Program-made: the position numbers and the translations under genes | NCBI RefSeq assembly: GCF_040081925.1 | Contig: NZ_JBEBMF010000002.1 | Location: 1,394,774-1,458,773 of the forward strand | DNA: 64,000 nucleotides | From: Mesorhizobium_K quangtriensis | GTDB taxonomy: Bacteria; Pseudomonadota; Alphaproteobacteria; Rhizobiales; Rhizobiaceae | Direction: 5' to 3' | Part shown: piece by piece, positions 27,131 through 36,025 of the stretch | Numbering within the stretch: the first letter of the stretch is position 1 | How the letters are laid out: each line of letters begins with the position of its first letter | The notes under the pieces: generated by a model | What the model was told of the DNA's origin: nothing | The model's database searches: none | The model's input: only the letters and a program-made list of their open reading frames with translations

Positions 27131-27768
27131 TGAAGAGGTCCGCCATCACCGAGCAAGAACACCAGCGCGTCGCCGAGGCGATCCGGAATGCCGAGGTCTC
27201 GACATCAGGAGAAATCTATTGCGTGGTGGCGCAGCGCAGCGACGGCTATTTCTTTTCCTCCTCGCTGGTCGTCATCCTGTCGATCCTCGTCATCAGCCTC
27301 GGCGTCGCGTTCCTGATCGAGACGTGGTGGCTGACCATGCGGCTGCCTGTCTTCGTTGGCGCGCAATTGCTAGCGATCGCGCTGGCGCTGCTGCTGATCT
27401 ACGCGCTGCCCGACATCCGCGTGCGACTGGCGCCGCGCCGATGGCAATACATGCGTGCGCATGACAACGCGTTGAAGCAGTTCCTTGCACGCAACGTCCA
27501 TTTGACTGCCGAACGCACAGGCGTGCTGATATTCGTGTCACTGGCCGAGCGCTACGCCGAGATCATCGCCGACGCAAGGATCGCAGCGAAGGTGCCGCAG
27601 GAGATGTGGGATTCAATCGTCGCGGGGCTGATCGAAGACGCCGGGAACGAGAGGCTGACCGATGGGTTCGTGACTGCAATCGCCGCCGTGGGCGCTCTGC
27701 TTTCGGAGCATTTTCCAGTACGCGTCGACGATATCAACGAACTCGACGACCACCTCGTCGAAATTTGA
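27130..27768 (+). CDS. Second TPM domain membrane protein
   Basis: 212 residues. ATG overlaps the previous stop by one base, giving strict coupling. Two membrane helices (about 40-60 and 68-92) split the protein; the C-terminal half (about 95-205: LKQFLARNVHLTAERTGVLIFVSLAERYAEIIAD) is a TPM domain on the other side. LemA - TPM - TPM looks like an envelope-protein module whose products may form one complex, but this is inference from co-occurrence. Confidence 0.85.
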   Translation: MKRSAITEQEHQRVAEAIRNAEVSTSGEIYCVVAQRSDGYFFSSSLVVILSILVISLGVAFLIETWWLTMRLPVFVGAQLLAIALALLLIYALPDIRVRLAPRRWQYMRAHDNALKQFLARNVHLTAERTGVLIFVSLAERYAEIIADARIAAKVPQEMWDSIVAGLIEDAGNERLTDGFVTAIAAVGALLSEHFPVRVDDINELDDHLVEI

Positions 27769-27780
27769 TCCCATCGACTA

Positions 27781-27828
27781 GCCGGCGATTGTCGGTGCCG
27801 GCGATTGTCGGTGCCGGCGATTGTCGGT
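27781..27828. repeat. Three perfect tandem copies of a 16-bp unit
   Basis: GCCGGCGATTGTCGGT is repeated three times without mismatch between the TPM gene (stop 27768) and the GNAT gene (start 27884). The unit is self-complementary only at GCCGGC. No known repeat family is recognised. Confidence 0.95.
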
Positions 27829-27883
27829 GGTGGACAATAGCCGCTTGCCAGAGAGTCCGCGCAGTGTTTATGGTTAATAGATC

Positions 27884-28390
27884 ATGAACACGCTGACGAT
27901 TGATATCAGGAAGGCTGAACCGCGCGATGCGGCGTCCATCGCCGAGGTCCATTACGAAGCATGGACCGGCGCCTACAGCGGCATCATCCCGCACCGGGCG
28001 CTGACCAAGATGATCGGCCGGCGCGGCGCCGAATGGTGGGCGAATGCGATCAGGCGCGCGGCGAGCGTGATTGTCATCGAGATCGGCGGGAAGCTGGCCG
28101 GCTACGCAACGATCGGCAAGAATCGCGCCCGCGAGCTGTCGCAGCAGGGCGAAATCTACGAGCTCTACCTTCGGCCCGAATATCAGGGCATCGGACTTGG
28201 CAGCCGGCTGTTTGCCGAAGCCCGCAACCGGCTTGCCGCCTCCGGGCTTCACGGCCTCGTCGTCTGGGCGCTTGAGGACAATTCCGGAGCTTTGTCCTTC
28301 TACCAGGGTGCCGGCGGCCGTGACGTGGCCGAGGGGGTCGAAGTCTTCGACCAGAAGGCGCTGAAGAAGATCGCCTTCATCTGGGATTGA
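27884..28390 (+). CDS. GNAT family N-acetyltransferase
   Basis: 168 residues of the GNAT fold. The acetyl-CoA loop is LRPEYQGIGLGSRLFAEAR, matching R/Q-x-x-G-x-G/A; the preceding strand EIYELYL and the following ALEDNSGALSFYQGAGG segment are also typical. The acceptor is unknown. It stands alone between the LemA/TPM operon and ppa. Confidence 0.88.
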   Translation: MNTLTIDIRKAEPRDAASIAEVHYEAWTGAYSGIIPHRALTKMIGRRGAEWWANAIRRAASVIVIEIGGKLAGYATIGKNRARELSQQGEIYELYLRPEYQGIGLGSRLFAEARNRLAASGLHGLVVWALEDNSGALSFYQGAGGRDVAEGVEVFDQKALKKIAFIWD

Positions 28391-28494
28391 GCGTTTCCAG
28401 CTTTCCGCTAGGTTAGGCCGACCGCGACAACCGGTGTGTTGCGCTTGCATTGCCACGCCGATATCGATGCGGTCAGTCATCAAGAGGGACGCGC

Positions 28495-29031
28495 ATGCGC
28501 ATTGAAGCGGTACCAATCGGCAAGAATCCGCCGGAAGACGTCAACGTCATCATTGAAGTGCCGATCGGCGGCGAGCCGATCAAATACGAGATGGACAAGG
28601 ACGCAGGCACGCTTTTCGTGGACCGCTTCCTGCACACGTCCATGCGCTACCCCGGTAACTACGGCTTCGTGCCGCATACGCTTTCGGGCGACGGCGATCC
28701 GGTGGACGTGCTCGTCTGCAACACGCGCGCGCTCGTGCCGGGCTGCGTCATCAATGTCAGGCCGATCGGCGTGCTGGTGATGGAAGACAATGCCGGGCAG
28801 GACGAGAAGGTGATCGCCGTTCCTTCGCCCAAGCTCACGCTGCGCTACGAGAACGTGACGGAATACACCCAGCTCCCGGATATCACGCTCCAGCAGGTGC
28901 AGCACTTCTTCGAGCACTACAAGGATCTGGAGCCCGGCAAATGGGTGAAGATCGGCGGCTGGTACGATGCCGCACGCGCAAAGCAGATGATCGTTGAGGC
29001 GATCGAGCGCGGAAAGACCGAAAAAGGCTGA
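28495..29031 (+). CDS. ppa: Inorganic pyrophosphatase (family I)
   Basis: Hydrolyses pyrophosphate to drive biosynthesis; cytoplasmic and usually hexameric. 178 residues. Active-site segments: KYEMDKDAG, RYPGNYGFVPHTLSGDGDPVDVLV (the D-x-D-P-x-D metal site) and KLTLRYENV through HYKDLEPGKWVKIGGWYDAA. ATG 28495 with AGAGGGA upstream gives the canonical start; an earlier in-frame ATG at 28450 is not supported. Confidence 0.96.
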   Translation: MRIEAVPIGKNPPEDVNVIIEVPIGGEPIKYEMDKDAGTLFVDRFLHTSMRYPGNYGFVPHTLSGDGDPVDVLVCNTRALVPGCVINVRPIGVLVMEDNAGQDEKVIAVPSPKLTLRYENVTEYTQLPDITLQQVQHFFEHYKDLEPGKWVKIGGWYDAARAKQMIVEAIERGKTEKG

Positions 29032-29619
29032 TCAGTCGCTGCGGCTGAAGTCGGGGACCTCCCCTGTCACTGTCCACTTGTCCGTGCCGCAGGCGAAGCC
29101 GCGCGCCTTGTCGTCGGCGATCTTGCGGGCAGCATCGTTCGCGCCGGCGTTACCGCTGGCGCGGACGAGCCCGACGACGCATCCGTCCTGCTGCCCGATC
29201 TGGCCGACCTTGGAAACGACCAGGACTTCCGTTTTCTTCTTCGGATTGTCGGGGTCGTCGCTGACAAACCAGCGGTGGATCGTTGCGAAGGGGATCGATG
29301 TCGATCCCTCGGTATCGATACGCCATTCGATCTTGGGACCCGTGCTGTTGAAGGCCGAGAAGCTTTCCCATACCTGACGGCCCTTGGCGGGGAAGCCGTA
29401 CAGGACGGATTCGCGCAGGTCGCCCGAAAAGATCAGGACCGGATATCCGCGCCAGCCATCGCAGACGAAATTGGCGAACTCGCCGCCTTCCTCGTTGGCC
29501 GAGAAGATCGAGCAATTCTTGTCGGTATCGATGTCGGTATAGGCGCTCGATATATCGCCGGCAACCGAGGGTTGGCCGATCAGCAGACTTGCGAAAGCTG
29601 CGAGCAGGACTCTTTTCAT
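29032..29619 (-). CDS. Secreted protein, function unknown
   Basis: 195 residues with a signal peptide (MKRVLLAAFASLLIGQPSVAG, cleavage after SVA), so periplasmic. The mature region has four cysteines (NCSIF, FVCDGW, DGCVVG, FACGTD) that could pair. No domain recognised; similar secreted proteins of about this size occur in Rhizobiales but without a role. ATG 29619 follows GAAGGA. Its 3' end abuts the ppa stop codon tail to tail. Confidence 0.7.
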   Translation of the reverse strand: MKRVLLAAFASLLIGQPSVAGDISSAYTDIDTDKNCSIFSANEEGGEFANFVCDGWRGYPVLIFSGDLRESVLYGFPAKGRQVWESFSAFNSTGPKIEWRIDTEGSTSIPFATIHRWFVSDDPDNPKKKTEVLVVSKVGQIGQQDGCVVGLVRASGNAGANDAARKIADDKARGFACGTDKWTVTGEVPDFSRSD

Positions 29620-29651
29620 CTGCGTGTTCCTTCGAAGGAGGCTCACGCAGT

Positions 29652-29987
29652 CTATGCGCGCTTGCCGGCTTGCGCCACCGCCTCGCCAAGTGCGGCGGCA
29701 AGATCGTCCGGGTTACCACTCAGACGGACGGTCTTCAGCCGGGACGTCGATCCTCCGATGATGGCGACGCTGCTTCTGGGGAGCCCAAGCCTCGCGGCCA
29801 GGAGGCTTTCCAATGCCGCGTTCGCTGCTCCCTTGTCGGGGATCGCGCGGACTCGCGCGGCGAGATGGACGGCGCCGTCAGCCTGCACGCCAAGACCGTC
29901 TATGGCATCGGCAGAGGATTTCGGCGTCACCCGGACGGATACGGCGATGCCGTCCGGGCGTATCCGGTAGCAGTCCGTGACTGCCAT
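29652..29987 (-). CDS. DUF167 (YggU) family protein
   Basis: 111 residues, with the DUF167 core: VSVRVTPKSSADAIDG, LAARVRAIPDKGAANAALESLLAARLGLPRSSVAIIGG, SRLKTVRLSG. The YggU family fold is known but not its function. It follows the YggT gene 19 bases downstream on the same strand; the YggT-YggU pair is common in Proteobacteria, which supports both calls. Confidence 0.93.
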   Translation of the reverse strand: MAVTDCYRIRPDGIAVSVRVTPKSSADAIDGLGVQADGAVHLAARVRAIPDKGAANAALESLLAARLGLPRSSVAIIGGSTSRLKTVRLSGNPDDLAAALGEAVAQAGKRA

Positions 29988-30006
29988 GCGCGAAACCAGC
30001 CTCGGC

Positions 30007-30297
30007 CTAGATCACTAGAGGAGCAATCGTCGACCATAACAGTTCTCTGATGAAATAGATGATGAGCAGCAGCACGATCGGTGAGATGTCGATGCCACCG
30101 AGATCCGGCATGAAGCGCCGGATTGGCCGCAACGCCGGTTCGGTCAGCTTGAACAGCATGTTGCCGACAGCACCGACGAACTGGTTGCGCGGGTTGACGA
30201 CGTTGAAGGCGTAAAGCCAGGAGAAGATCGCTGAGCCGATGATGATCCACCAGTAAAGATAGAGAGCAAGGTCGATCGTCCTGATGAGCGCCAGCAT
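30007..30297 (-). CDS. YggT family membrane protein
   Basis: 96 residues, two membrane helices (about 3-27 and 68-92) with the YggT signature between them (NVVNPRNQFVGAVGNMLFKLTEPALRPIRRFMPDLGGIDISPIVLLL). Members are implicated in cell-envelope and osmotic functions and are often next to YggU, as here. GGGAGAA lies before the ATG. Confidence 0.93.
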   Translation of the reverse strand: MLALIRTIDLALYLYWWIIIGSAIFSWLYAFNVVNPRNQFVGAVGNMLFKLTEPALRPIRRFMPDLGGIDISPIVLLLIIYFIRELLWSTIAPLVI

Positions 30298-30376
30298 GCC
30301 ATTCTCCCGTTAACCAAGCGACATTTAGCCATTGGCCGACGAGGCCACAAGGCCTGCGACGGTCCGGCGTCGCCGC

Positions 30377-30406
30377 TTGACAGTCGGGGACGCCAATCGA
30401 TAAATG
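30377..30406 (+). promoter_or_regulatory. Sigma-70 promoter of the tRNA-Ala gene
   Basis: TTGACA (30377-30382), an 18-base spacer and TAAATG (30401-30406), about 16 bases before the tRNA begins, as expected for a stable RNA promoter. Confidence 0.75.
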
Positions 30407-30421
30407 CGCCATCCGCCGAAC

Positions 30422-30497
<76 letters not shown>

Positions 30498-31108
30498 ACG
30501 GCGGTATGTATCCAATTGAAATGTATGCAGGAATTGGAACAGTGCTGCGCTGTCCCCACTTGCATCCCCACTTTGGCCGTTTGCGCCCTCAGTGGCTGAG
30601 CCCAATGAAACGCCCGACCACTTTGTTGATGGTTCGCGGCTAGGCGGCCAGTGCCGTCATCAGCTTTTCAATTCGCTCGATGTGGCAGTAGCGGGCATGA
30701 TGAAGATATTGACCGCCGTGAGTCACCCTCGAAACGTGGATCGCCTCGGCCAGGCGAGAACTCGAACAAGATGCCGGTCACCTGCTTGAAGCGAGAACGA
30801 CCTCGTTCACGCCGCCGCCAATTTGTAGGCGGCAAGGATCGCTTTGCTGTGGCCGGCGTCAGGGCGTTAACGGGACTGAACAGATACCAATCGGTAAGTT
30901 ATGCAGCCGTCAGGGACCAGTTTCCTGTCTCGGCAAATTCGCGAATTCGATCCGCAAAGGCGAGATAGATTTCACGCAAAATGGAGACGAGGTTCTGAAA
31001 ACGCCACACAGTTTCAGTCAGCCGATCCGCGTTAGCGGGACGCGAGGATCGTAGCCGGTAGTACGGTTGGCTGTAGGGGAGCCCGCCCAGCGCTGGACTC
31101 CACGTCGA
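30498..31108. other. 611-bp stretch with no supportable intact gene, downstream of tRNA-Ala
   Basis: I find no complete gene. Two minus-strand open stretches end in plausible tails: one ending near 30641 (...SRLAEAIHVSRVTHGGQYLHHA...) and one ending near 30900 (...VWRFQNLVSILREIYLAF...). Both are cut by stops upstream and lack starts. This fits gene decay beside a tRNA, a common integration site, but no integrase, direct repeat of the tRNA end or IS end is visible. Confidence 0.5.
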
Positions 31109-32152
31109 CTATCCGCACCGATCGCCACGACCGTTTCGAACGAGCCAATCGACATTCCCGGAAGAAACACCAACATCCTTGTACATGCTGTCGTCGGCCC
31201 CGAGCAGCCGGCGTTTCAAAAGCCACACCTCCACCTCGCGCCGGACTGTCCGCATTGTCGCCTTGGCCCTCTGCCGCGCTTGTTCAGCGGCGCGAAGCTG
31301 CATGTCGTCCGCAAAACCCGGATCCAGTTCGATAGATCTCTCGATCAGCAAACGAGCGGGCCTATTCCCTTTCACCGACTGCTTGACCAGCGGCAGCAGA
31401 TCAGAAACGCTGTTCAAGATCCTTGCCACTATCTCATCCTGCAGCGCGAAGACATCTGCGAGATCCCGATCGAATCGTTCGGCCCACAGTGGGCGATTGT
31501 CGTGCGTATCGATGATCTGGGCGCTGATCCGGATCCGATCAGCGGCACGGCGTACGCTCCCCTCGATCACATAGCGCACGTTGAGATCCGTAGCGATTGA
31601 CCGGATATCGGCCTGCTTGCCTTTGTAAACGAAAGAGGAATGGCGTGCGATCACCAGGAGACCGGCGACCTTCGACAGGTCCGTGATCAAATCCTCGGCC
31701 AATCCGTCGCCGACATACTCTTGCTCGGGATCGCTGCTCATATTGGTGAACGGCATCACCGCAATAGAAGGCGTTGAACCAGTCGCTTGCGGCACCGGCG
31801 CATCGACTGCGGTGTCTATGTAGCTATTTCGTAACGGCCTCGAATGCACCAGCCTGTATCCAACGCGCGGAACAGTTGCGATCCACGCTTCGCCGTCAGC
31901 CGACCGGCCGAGGACCTTGCGAAGTGCAGCGATCTGGACGGTAAGATTGCTCTCCTCGACGTTCGTGCATGGCCACGCAGCATCCATTAATGCCGACTTT
32001 GTCACGACCTCGCCATTTGCTTTCAATAGGGCCTGCAGTAGCGCCCGGCCTCTGGTTCCGACGGCAACCGGAGACCCATGTCGCAACAAGATCCCGTGTC
32101 CGCAATCGAATGCGAACGAACCGAACGTGACGAGTTGAAGCGACATAACCAA
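31109..32152 (-). pseudogene. Winged-helix regulator with TolB-like domain, apparently internally deleted
   Basis: The first 105 residues are an OmpR/CadC-type DNA-binding winged helix (VTFGSFAFDCGHGILLR... NLTVQIAALRKVLG... WIATVPRVGYRLV). Residues about 125-265 are the TolB-like domain seen in adenylate-cyclase-type regulators (SIAVMPFTNMSSDPEQEYVGDGLAEDLITDLSKV). Relatives continue with a long TPR region. Here it jumps from KGNRPA to ERSIELDPGFA and ends after about 70 unrelated, Arg-rich residues, which suggests a deletion and a shifted tail. It may still bind DNA. The 347-residue frame is intact, so it could be a functional short form. It lies next to the decayed region. Confidence 0.6.
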
Positions 32153-32223
32153 TCATATCGTCTTTTCGAAGATTTCGGAATAGTTCGGAACGGCTTTCAG
32201 GACCGGAAGTCGTCGAACGCCGA

Positions 32224-32252
32224 TGATCCGACAGTGATGCCCACGATACACA
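32224..32252 (+). promoter_or_regulatory. Weak candidate ECF-type promoter before the small secreted protein gene
   Basis: TGATCC (32224-32229), a 17-base spacer and TACACA (32247-32252), 24 bases before the ATG at 32276. The hexamer matches the four stronger sites in this cluster, but the spacing is one base short. Confidence 0.3.
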
Positions 32253-32275
32253 ACTAAAGACGATGGGAGGAGTTC

Positions 32276-32554
32276 ATGGACAAGCGAACTCGTGTTCGGC
32301 TTGGCTGCGGCTTGGCGTTCTATGTAGCAGTTGGCGTTTCAGAAGCCTTTGCGGCAAACTTGCCGAGCGGCGCCGACATTGACCTGGCGGGAGGCAGCAA
32401 AATCGAACCCGGCAAAAGTCCGCTAGATGATTTGGTTGGTGTTACAACCATCCGAATACTGGGTCCGGACCACGATAAGGAACTCGGGGCCATAATGTAT
32501 GACGTTCCGGATAACGGACTGGCACCTGCCCTTCTATGGGGTGGTCCGCGCTGA
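32276..32554 (+). CDS. Small secreted protein, function unknown
   Basis: 92 residues. Signal peptide (GCGLAFYVAVGVSEAFAA) and a mature region of about 66 residues, with no cysteines after the signal peptide. GGGAGGAG at excellent spacing precedes the ATG, so translation is likely. It ends 20 bases from the convergent cyclopropane synthase gene. No domain is recognised. It may belong to the ChrR-controlled cluster, judging only from position and a near-match promoter. Confidence 0.7.
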   Translation: MDKRTRVRLGCGLAFYVAVGVSEAFAANLPSGADIDLAGGSKIEPGKSPLDDLVGVTTIRILGPDHDKELGAIMYDVPDNGLAPALLWGGPR

Positions 32555-32574
32555 GTCGCCGCCTGTGTCGGCCA

Positions 32575-33825
32575 CTATCCTGTGCCAGATACGTCCGCTT
32601 GCGCTTGCCGGTGTTTAAGCTGGAGCAAAGTGACGTCGGTCGCCCCTGCGCGGAAGCCAGCTTCGCAATACGCCAGATAGTAGTCCCACATGTGTTTGAA
32701 GCGATCATCGAATCCGATCGCCTGAAGCTGTGGCCAAGAGGCTAGAAAGCGTGATCGCCACTCGGCAAGCGTCTTAGCGTAACTGCCACCGAACGAAACC
32801 GTCTCGGAGATTCGAAGACCCACCCGCGACGCCAGATCATGGAGATGACGTTTCGTTGGCAGCATACCACCGGGGAAGATGTAGCGCTGGATGAAGTCCG
32901 GCGTGTTCCGATATTGTTCGAAACGATCTTCGGCGATTGTGATGACCTGAAGTACCGCAGTGCCGTCCGGGGCCAGCCGTCCCTTGAGCAGTTCGAAATA
33001 GGTGTTCCAATAGGCTTGTCCCACCGCCTCGAACATTTCGATAGACACGATGCGGTCGAAACAGCCCTGGACATCACGGTAATCTTGAAGGCGTATCTCC
33101 GCGTCGCCTCGATCTATGTCCTGCCTTAGACGGTTGCGGGCGTAGGCGGCCTGTTCTTCCGACAAGGTCACGCCGGTTACATGGCAGCCGCGGCCCCTCA
33201 CTAGCGCCTGTGCCAACGCACCCCAGCCACATCCGATTTCGAGCACGCGTTTCCCACATTTGAGTTCCATCATTTGGGCGATGCGGTTGATCTTGTTTTC
33301 CTGCGCTTCCTCCAAGGTCTCCTGACTCGCAAAAAGCGCGGCGGAATAAGTCATGTCCCGGTCAAGCCAAGGGCGGTAGAAATCATTGCCGAGATCGTAG
33401 TGCTCGGCAATGTTGCGCCGGCTTCCCCGCCGCGTGTTCCTGCGCGCAGTATGGCGAAGCAGGGCCATCAGCCGAACCGGCAGAGCCGGCTGTTGCGAGC
33501 GCCGGAACACCGATTCGTTCAGCATCACCAATTCGAAAAGCCTCAGCAGGTCCGGCGTCGACCAGTCACCGTCCAGATAGGACCCGGCAAAGGCCACATC
33601 ACCGCCGAACACAAGTCGCAGGAGGGCTCGCGACCGGTTAACAATGACATAGACCTCAGGGCCAGGCGCTGTGCCGCGCCGATCGATTCGTTCGCCAGAC
33701 GGCAGTTCGATCACAAGTCGGCCGGCAACCAACGGGGGGACGATGCGCGATGCCAGCTTCGCCACAATCCCGGGAGACTTCGCTGTCAAGCCATCGATTT
33801 CTGTGATTTCATATTTGCCCGTCAT
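32575..33825 (-). CDS. Cyclopropane-fatty-acyl-phospholipid synthase family methyltransferase
   Basis: 416 residues. SAM-binding motif VLEIGCGWGALA (about 194-205), HYDLGNDFYRPWLD, IEMFEAVG and the C-terminal YCEAGFRAGATDVTLLQL of the CFA family. These enzymes transfer a methylene or methyl group to the double bond of membrane phospholipid acyl chains. It is the last of three overlapping genes (FAD oxidoreductase, DUF1365, this one; ATGA overlap at 33822-33825). In Rhodobacter sphaeroides a CFA-type gene belongs to the RpoE/ChrR singlet-oxygen regulon, and the same grouping appears here. Confidence 0.92.
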   Translation of the reverse strand: MTGKYEITEIDGLTAKSPGIVAKLASRIVPPLVAGRLVIELPSGERIDRRGTAPGPEVYVIVNRSRALLRLVFGGDVAFAGSYLDGDWSTPDLLRLFELVMLNESVFRRSQQPALPVRLMALLRHTARRNTRRGSRRNIAEHYDLGNDFYRPWLDRDMTYSAALFASQETLEEAQENKINRIAQMMELKCGKRVLEIGCGWGALAQALVRGRGCHVTGVTLSEEQAAYARNRLRQDIDRGDAEIRLQDYRDVQGCFDRIVSIEMFEAVGQAYWNTYFELLKGRLAPDGTAVLQVITIAEDRFEQYRNTPDFIQRYIFPGGMLPTKRHLHDLASRVGLRISETVSFGGSYAKTLAEWRSRFLASWPQLQAIGFDDRFKHMWDYYLAYCEAGFRAGATDVTLLQLKHRQAQADVSGTG

Positions 33826-34601
33826 GGCCTTGGAATACCCGAGACCGCTGTGGTGGGTTGATGGGGTGGAGCCGGCTTGGTCCTCACGCGGATCCCCTTC
33901 AGCCAGAGGCGCAGCGCGTGCCAATGAATCGCCGCCGTAACCTTGAGGGTAAGTAGCGGGTAAAGCAGGAGGCCGCGCAGCAGGTTGGCCGTGTCGAATG
34001 ACCGGGCGGCGCCGGCGAGCGACGCGTGGATCAACGTGCCGTCCGCGTCGGAGCCGCGAATGACCAGGGCAAAACGGTCAGCCGGCAACAGTGTTCTGAA
34101 TTCGTAACGCATGTCCATGTCCATGAATGGGGATACGTGAAAGCGCTTGTCACAGCCATGCGCGGCAGGTGCCTTTTCTTCAAGCGCGCTGAACACGTAG
34201 CTATGCCGCTCACCGAAGGTGTTGTGTACCTCGTAGACTATGGCTGCGAGCTCTCCATCCTTCAGGTGGCAGAAATAGACGCTGATTGGGTTGAAGCCGT
34301 AGCCGAGGACGCGCGGCATGCAAAACAGCAGGATGGAGCCGCCATCGAAGGCAATGCCGTGTTCATCAAGCGTCCGCCCAATCTGCTGTCGCAACGCTGA
34401 CTCGCTGCCGTCGCCGTGGTCAGTATCATGGAAGCTTAACACATTGAAGCGGTTGTAAGAGAACAGCAGGCTTCGCTTCTGCAGATCGGTGATCTCGTCG
34501 AGATCGAAAAGCGTCCAGAACATTCTGTATTTGAGAGCGTGCACGCGCGGTCGCAGCCTGCGATGCGACACCGTGCCGAAATAGATACGCGACCCGGTCA
34601 A
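33822..34601 (-). CDS. DUF1365 protein
   Basis: 259 residues with the DUF1365 features: YFGTVSHRRLRPRVHALKYRMFWTLFDLDE at the N-terminus, FNVLSFHDTDHGDG, and RVLGYGFNPISVYFCH. The function is unproven. The gene is nearly always between an FAD-dependent oxidoreductase and a CFA-type methyltransferase, as here, and so is presumed to act on lipids. Both ends overlap the neighbours by four bases (ATGA), giving strict coupling. Confidence 0.92.
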   Translation of the reverse strand: MTGSRIYFGTVSHRRLRPRVHALKYRMFWTLFDLDEITDLQKRSLLFSYNRFNVLSFHDTDHGDGSESALRQQIGRTLDEHGIAFDGGSILLFCMPRVLGYGFNPISVYFCHLKDGELAAIVYEVHNTFGERHSYVFSALEEKAPAAHGCDKRFHVSPFMDMDMRYEFRTLLPADRFALVIRGSDADGTLIHASLAGAARSFDTANLLRGLLLYPLLTLKVTAAIHWHALRLWLKGIRVRTKPAPPHQPTTAVSGIPRP

Positions 34602-35962
34602 GCGGCAATCTCCCGTTCCGCCTCCGGGATAGACTGTATCTCAGGCCAGCTTTCCGGCAGCGCTATGCGCGAGGATTGTCCGGCCACATCCCATGGCCGC
34701 TTCACTCCACCGAGCGCCTCGGCGACGGCAAGGCCCGACTGCAACCCGTCCTCGTGGAAGCCTGAGCCGAAATGCGCGCCGCAGAACCATGTCCGCTGCC
34801 GGCCTTGTAAGGTCCACAGGCGCTTTTGCGCTTCCAGGGCGGCGCTGTCGAAGATCGGATGATGGTAGGTCTCGCGACGCAGGACCAATGCTTCGTCCAG
34901 CTGCGTCCGCGGATTGAGCGTCACCAAAATGGGGCGCGGCGTCTCCAATCCCTGCAGCCGGTTCATCCAGTAGGTTACGCTGGCGGCATCGTCACCGGCC
35001 CTGCTGTCGATGTGGTTCCAGCTCGCCCAGACGGAGAGCCGCCGTGGCATGATGCTGTCGTCCGTGTGCAGGATCGCCTCGTTGCGGCTGTAGCGAAAGG
35101 CGCCAAGAAGCGCGCGCTCCTCCGCCGATGGATCGGCAAGAAGGCCGAGTGCCTCGTCGGCATGTGTCGCAATCACCAGCGCGTCGAAGTGTTCCGGGCC
35201 CGCGCGGCGATCGAAGATGGTCACGTGACCATCATGTCGCGTGATCGAAGCGATATCCGCGCCTAACCTGATGCTGCCCGAGAATGCGTCGGCCAGTTTG
35301 CGCACATACGCGATGCTGCCTCCTTGGACGGTGCGCCATTGGGGGCGGTCGCCAAGCAGCAGAAGACCGTGGTTGTGGAAAAAGCGGATGAAAGCGCTCG
35401 CCGGATAGCCGAGCATCGTCGAGCAGGGTGCAGACCAGATCGCACCGGCCATGGGCAACAGGTGATCGTCGCGGAATGCGGTGCCATAGCCGCCCCGCTT
35501 GAGGTAGTCGCCGAGCGTCTGGGAACTCGGCAGATGCGGCAGGTCGGTAGCGGCCGTGCGGTAGAAGCGTACGAGATCGCGCAGCATCGACCAGAAGCGT
35601 GGATTGGCCATATTGCGCTTCTGCGCAAACAGGCCCGCGAGTCCGGCGCCCGAATACTCGAGCCGTCCGCCGTCGCGCGATACCGCAAACGACATGTCGG
35701 ATGCCTTGGTGTCGACGCCCAGGTAGGCGAACAATGCCTTGAGATTGGGGTAGGTCGCTTCGTTGTAGACGATGAAGCCGGTATCGACGGGTGTCAGGCC
35801 GTGCGCACCATCCACCATTACCGTGTTCGAGTGCCCCCCAAGCCGAGCCTGACGCTCGTAAAGCACGACCTCATGCCTTTGGCCGAGCAACCATGCCGCC
35901 GACAGGCCTGAGATACCCGCGCCGACGACTGCGATGCGCTTTTTTGCTTCACGCGGATGCAT
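34598..35962 (-). CDS. FAD-dependent amine-oxidase-type oxidoreductase
   Basis: 454 residues. Dinucleotide-binding motif RIAVVGAGISGLSAAWLL (9-26) followed by YERQARLGGHSNT, a flavin amine-oxidase/desaturase-like fold, and a C-terminal FAD segment (WFCGAHFGSGFHEDGLQSGLAVAEAL). Substrate unknown; its constant partners are DUF1365 and a CFA enzyme, which suggests oxidation or desaturation of a modified acyl chain. ATG 35962 follows AGGAG; the frame opens further at a TTG at 35977 without support. Preceded by an ECF-type promoter that is divergent from the sigma-factor promoter. Confidence 0.9.
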   Translation of the reverse strand: MHPREAKKRIAVVGAGISGLSAAWLLGQRHEVVLYERQARLGGHSNTVMVDGAHGLTPVDTGFIVYNEATYPNLKALFAYLGVDTKASDMSFAVSRDGGRLEYSGAGLAGLFAQKRNMANPRFWSMLRDLVRFYRTAATDLPHLPSSQTLGDYLKRGGYGTAFRDDHLLPMAGAIWSAPCSTMLGYPASAFIRFFHNHGLLLLGDRPQWRTVQGGSIAYVRKLADAFSGSIRLGADIASITRHDGHVTIFDRRAGPEHFDALVIATHADEALGLLADPSAEERALLGAFRYSRNEAILHTDDSIMPRRLSVWASWNHIDSRAGDDAASVTYWMNRLQGLETPRPILVTLNPRTQLDEALVLRRETYHHPIFDSAALEAQKRLWTLQGRQRTWFCGAHFGSGFHEDGLQSGLAVAEALGGVKRPWDVAGQSSRIALPESWPEIQSIPEAEREIAA

Positions 35963-36025
35963 GTTGGCTCCTGACAATCACGTCTCTAGATCCCAGTCTC
36001 TCGAACTAGGGATACCAACGCTATC

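Noticed and set aside
27781..27828. Possible CRISPR array
   Set aside because: Units are 16 bp and directly adjacent without spacers, so it is a simple tandem repeat.
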